A stretch of DNA of 64,000 bases from Natrinema gari JCM 14663. Lineage in GTDB: Archaea > Halobacteriota > Halobacteria > Halobacteriales > Natrialbaceae. Position numbers and translations under genes: made by a program. Shown piece by piece: positions 61,182 to 64,000 of the stretch. Positions within the stretch are counted from its first letter, which is position 1, and each line of letters begins with the position of its first letter. The notes beneath the pieces were generated by a model. It had not been told where the DNA came from. It saw only the letters and a program-made list of their open reading frames with translations, and did not search any database. The stretch spans positions 1 through 64,000 of the forward strand of contig NZ_AOIJ01000061.1 in NCBI RefSeq assembly GCF_000337175.1, in the 5' to 3' direction.

Positions 61182-61330
61182 CTACCGCCCAAGGGTACGA
61201 GCGCGCACCCAGCGCGGGGTTGCGGGCTCCGGAACGACGACCACCGGGCAGTCGACACGACCGAGACGGTTGGCTCGAGGTCGTTCCAGCACCACGCTAT
61301 CGACGGGCGTACCGTGAGGATCAGCGCCGG
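61182..61330 (-). pseudogene. Possible universal stress protein tail
   Basis: In one minus-strand frame the segment reads LRTGADPHGTPVDSVVLERP, then RANRLGRVDCPVVVVPEPAT and PRWVRARTLGR to a TAG. The DCPVVVVPE stretch recalls the end of UspA domains. Nothing upstream in frame gives the rest of the domain, and there is no start. It could be a relic or coincidence. Confidence 0.25.
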
Positions 61331-61386
61331 TTCGCAGTCCCGTCCGTCGCCTCGATCCCCGCGTGATCGTCGGCGGGGGTACCGGA

Positions 61387-62487
61387 TTACCGGGTCAGCG
61401 GTTGGTTGAAGCTTCGCTCGCGCTCGATGACCGTCTCCCAGGTCAGTTCGCAGTCACAGGAGACCTGCTCGAAGACCGTCGGGTCCTGGCGCAGGTCGAA
61501 GTCCTTGATCGCCTTCTGGACGAGGTCATCACACTCCTGACAGTTGTGCGGACCGCGGTCGGAGCCGTGCCCGACGGGGTCCGAGACGACGATGGCGTCG
61601 GTGTCGGCCGTTTCCGCCAAGACGTGGGCGACTGACCAGAGCCACGGCGGCCGGTAGCCGTCCTCGAAGTAGAGATCGTCGACCATCGTGTACCGCTGGA
61701 CGTTACAGGGGTTCATCGAGACGGTGTGACAGCCCTCGACAGCCGCACAGCGCTCGATCGACGAGATCATGTCGTCGACGGCTTCGGACTCCGTGAGGAA
61801 GGGGGGTTTCAGTAGCAGGTAGGCCTTGATGCCGGCCGCCGTGTCGGTGCCCGCGTCTTCGTCGGCGGCCGCGGCTTCCGCGCAGGCGGCCTCGAAGTCC
61901 GCGAAGTCGAAGTACTTGTTCACGCAGTCGTGGCGCACGCGGTCGGTCGCCGTCTCGAGGCCGATCGCGACGTCGGTGTCGAGTCCGTGCTGGGTGAAGT
62001 CGGCGATCTTCTCGCGGTCGACGAAGTCGGGGAGCGACTCGACGACCATGCGGTCGCGGTCGGCGAAAGTGTCGGCGATCGCTCGGCGACTCTCGGCGCT
62101 GACCTCGCGCTCGTCGAGGAACGATCCGGAGGTGTAGATCTTGATGAGCGCGGCGGGGTCGTCGGCGTTCTCGGCTTCGTGGGCGAGACAGACGTCGATC
62201 TGGTCCATCAAAGCCTCGTGGGAGACGGAGCCGCCGTCGACGCTTTCGGCGACGTAGCCACACATCGTACAGCCGCCGGCGCGGGCCCACCGACAGCCGC
62301 CGGTGTTGAGGATGATCGTCAGACTCGTCTTGACGCCGTCGGGGGTGTTGTCCTCGTCGAGCCAGACGCGGGTCGGCTCGTGGGGATCGTAGCTGGCTTC
62401 CTTGCGGGAGCGGATCTCCCGCATCGCCTGATTGTGGGCGTCCATGCCCTTGCCCTGCTCGTAGACATCGGGCGTGGGTTTACTCAT
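61387..62487 (-). CDS. raSEA: Archaeosine synthase subunit RaSEA (radical SAM)
   Basis: A 366-residue radical SAM protein. GGCRWARAGGCTMCGYVAES binds the 4Fe-4S cluster with a CX7CX2C pattern, as in archaeosine biosynthesis proteins. IKIYTSGSFLDEREVSAESR and DVAIGLETATDRVRHDCVNK, then MNPCNVQRYTMVDDLYFEDG, follow the family. GPHNCQECDDLVQKAIKDFD near the C-terminus holds a further metal-type Cys pair. It works with ArcS to convert the lysine adduct of preQ0 at tRNA G15 into archaeosine. TgtA, the enzyme that puts preQ0 into tRNA, is divergently encoded next to it. Confidence 0.93.
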   Translation of the reverse strand: MSKPTPDVYEQGKGMDAHNQAMREIRSRKEASYDPHEPTRVWLDEDNTPDGVKTSLTIILNTGGCRWARAGGCTMCGYVAESVDGGSVSHEALMDQIDVCLAHEAENADDPAALIKIYTSGSFLDEREVSAESRRAIADTFADRDRMVVESLPDFVDREKIADFTQHGLDTDVAIGLETATDRVRHDCVNKYFDFADFEAACAEAAAADEDAGTDTAAGIKAYLLLKPPFLTESEAVDDMISSIERCAAVEGCHTVSMNPCNVQRYTMVDDLYFEDGYRPPWLWSVAHVLAETADTDAIVVSDPVGHGSDRGPHNCQECDDLVQKAIKDFDLRQDPTVFEQVSCDCELTWETVIERERSFNQPLTR

Positions 62488-62704
62488 TAGGGGACGAAAG
62501 CGGCCCGGAGCGTAAAGCGCCTTCGTCTCCCCCGTGTGGGCGGTTCCGGAACTGCGGCCGCACTGTCACCACGCCGTCTCGAGGGGCTCCGACTCGTCCA
62601 GCGCCGCGACGGGGCGGGCCTCGGATAGAACGAGCGACAGGACATCGGCGACCGGGCGGCCGAAAACCGTCACGACTTACGTCCGACGATCCAACGGAGG
62701 CGCA

Positions 62705-64000
62705 ATGCGCGAGTCTTTCGAAATCCGGGACACCGACGCCGGCGGCCGCATCGGGGAACTCACCGTTCCGCGTGCCGGTACGACCGTCGAAACCCCGGCC
62801 TTGCTACCCGTTATCAATCCGAACCTGGATACGATCAGCCCTCGCCGACTCGCCGACGAGTTCGGCGCGGAAATCCTCATCACGAACTCCTACATCATCC
62901 ACGGCGACGACACGCTCCGCGAACGCGCGCTCGAGGAGGGGCTCCACGACCTGCTCGATTTCCCGGGCGCGATCATGACCGACTCCGGCTCGTTCCAGCT
63001 CTCGGAGTACGGCGAGATCGACGTGACGACGACGGAAATCCTCGCCTTCCAGCGCGAGATCGGCTCCGACATCGCCACGCCCGTCGACATCCCGACCCCG
63101 CCGGACGTCTCCCGCGAGCGCGCGGCGGCGGATCTCGAGACCACACAGGAGCGACTCGAGGTCGCCGAGACCGCCGACACGGGCGAGATGCTCGTCAGCG
63201 CACCCGTGCAGGGATCGACGTACCCGGACCTTCGAGAGCGGGCCGGCCGCCACGCCGACGGCACCGATCTCGATGTCTTCCCGGTCGGCGCGGTCGTCCC
63301 GCTGATGAACGACTACCGGTACGACGATATGGTCGACGTCGTCGCCGCGGCCAAGCGCGGCCTAGGGGCCGACGCACCCGTCCACCTCTTCGGTGCTGGC
63401 CACCCCATGATGTTCGCCCTCGCCGTCGCGATGGGCTGTGATCTGTTCGACTCGGCTGCCTACGCGTTGTACGCCCGCGACGACCGCTACCTCACGGTTC
63501 GGGGCACCCGTGCGCTCGACGACCTCGAGTATCTCCCCTGTTCCTGTGCCGTCTGTACTGCCCACTCGCCGGCCGAACTTCGCGCCCTGCCCGACGCCGA
63601 GCGCGAATCCGAACTGGCCGCCCACAACCTCCACGTCACCTTCGCCGAGATTCGCCGGATTAAACAGGCCATCCGGACGGGCGATCTGCTCGAACTCGTC
63701 GAACAGCGCGCCCGCGCCCACCCGACGATGCTCGACGGCTACCGCACGCTGCTCGATCACGCCGCCCAACTCGAGCGACGCGATCCCGTCTCGAAAGGCT
63801 CGTTCTTCTATACCTCCCACGAGAGCGCTCGTCGCCCCGAAGTCGTCCGACACCATCAGCGCCTCGAGCGGCTGTCCGTCCCGGACACCCTCCTTCTCAC
63901 GGAGGGGAACGCGCCCCGGAGCGACGAGTTCGACGACGCCTGGCGCGTCGAACCGCCGTTCGGTCCCTTCCCGCGTGCGCTGTCGAAGAGCTACCCGCTC
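62705..64000 (+). CDS. tgtA: tRNA-guanine(15) transglycosylase TgtA (runs off the window)
   Basis: At least 432 residues, cut at the right edge. It replaces guanine 15 of tRNA with preQ0, the first step of archaeosine formation. [20 protein letters not shown] starts it; Asp93 in [17 protein letters not shown] is a catalytic Asp. The zinc site is CSCAVC with a later His in [27 protein letters not shown] is also typical. Archaeal TgtA carries C-terminal tRNA-binding domains; only their beginning is visible here. RaSEA is divergent, about 218 bases away. Confidence 0.95.
   Translation, partial: MRESFEIRDTDAGGRIGELTVPRAGTTVETPALLPVINPNLDTISPRRLADEFGAEILITNSYIIHGDDTLRERALEEGLHDLLDFPGAIMTDSGSFQLSEYGEIDVTTTEILAFQREIGSDIATPVDIPTPPDVSRERAAADLETTQERLEVAETADTGEMLVSAPVQGSTYPDLRERAGRHADGTDLDVFPVGAVVPLMNDYRYDDMVDVVAAAKRGLGADAPVHLFGAGHPMMFALAVAMGCDLFDSAAYALYARDDRYLTVRGTRALDDLEYLPCSCAVCTAHSPAELRALPDAERESELAAHNLHVTFAEIRRIKQAIRTGDLLELVEQRARAHPTMLDGYRTLLDHAAQLERRDPVSKGSFFYTSHESARRPEVVRHHQRLERLSVPDTLLLTEGNAPRSDEFDDAWRVEPPFGPFPRALSKSYPL

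Noticed and set aside
1-64000. CRISPR array, rRNA genes, riboswitches
   Set aside because: No regularly spaced identical repeats, rRNA-like segments or known riboswitch patterns were seen on reading both strands.

Overview
The window is haloarchaeal chromosome. The evidence is GC-rich DNA (noticeably more AT-rich between about 30 and 49 kb), strongly acidic proteins, twin-arginine lipoproteins, TATA-box promoters close to start codons, a tRNA gene without encoded CCA, and family content such as HTH_10 (Bat-type) regulators, HalOD1, DUF7511, small CPxCG zinc-finger proteins, a SAMP3-like modifier and archaeosine genes. A Natrinema/Haloterrigena-type genus is plausible from style only. The species cannot be fixed from the sequence by eye.

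Layout. 1-29980 is core-like sequence: RNase HII (partial), Pus10, an HtrA-type lipoprotein protease, small zinc-finger and membrane proteins, TrmY, tRNA-Pro(CGG), a Tat-exported C39-like peptidase, a Tat lipoprotein with an HDWE motif, two asparagine-rich repeat surface proteins, a NUDIX hydrolase, a LOV-GAF-HTH_10 photoreceptor-type regulator, a tungsten aldehyde:ferredoxin oxidoreductase, a YIP1 membrane protein, two divergent regulators, AzlCD and a SAMP3-like protein. A short decayed provirus or integrative-element remnant lies at about 26.86-28.1 kb.

About 30-49 kb is an accessory island with lower GC and many broken genes: an Orc1/Cdc6 N-terminal fragment, three decayed IS6-family transposase copies, an ISH3-like fragment and long stretches without genes. 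Inside it sits a catabolic cluster (33.7-47.2 kb): ETF alpha and beta, a class I aldolase, a cupin, a DAO-type flavoprotein dehydrogenase, a sodium/solute symporter, a 1-pyrroline-5-carboxylate dehydrogenase-like enzyme, a DUF1152 protein, an aminotransferase, an atypical SDR and an IclR regulator. The likely logic is uptake of an amino or imino acid, oxidation by the DAO enzyme with electrons passed to ETF, then aldehyde oxidation and transamination under IclR control. Several of these genes appear to have their own TATA box near -28. A 34-residue remnant resembles the start of the membrane Fe-S protein that normally carries ETF electrons to quinone.

From about 49 to 51 kb the sequence is GC-rich but decayed, including a VOC-family pseudogene. 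From 51 kb onward it is core-like again: two overlapping response-regulator genes, an LLM-type flavin oxidoreductase, DpsA, a DtxR-type regulator with a palindromic operator, purU/purS/purQ, a large PAS-GAF histidine kinase, RaSEA and TgtA (cut off by the window end).

Themes that tie the window together are tRNA modification (Pus10 and TrmY for position 54; TgtA and RaSEA for archaeosine at position 15), iron and oxidative-stress handling (DpsA beside DtxR), light and redox sensing by HTH_10 regulators, and a high density of zinc-ribbon microproteins.
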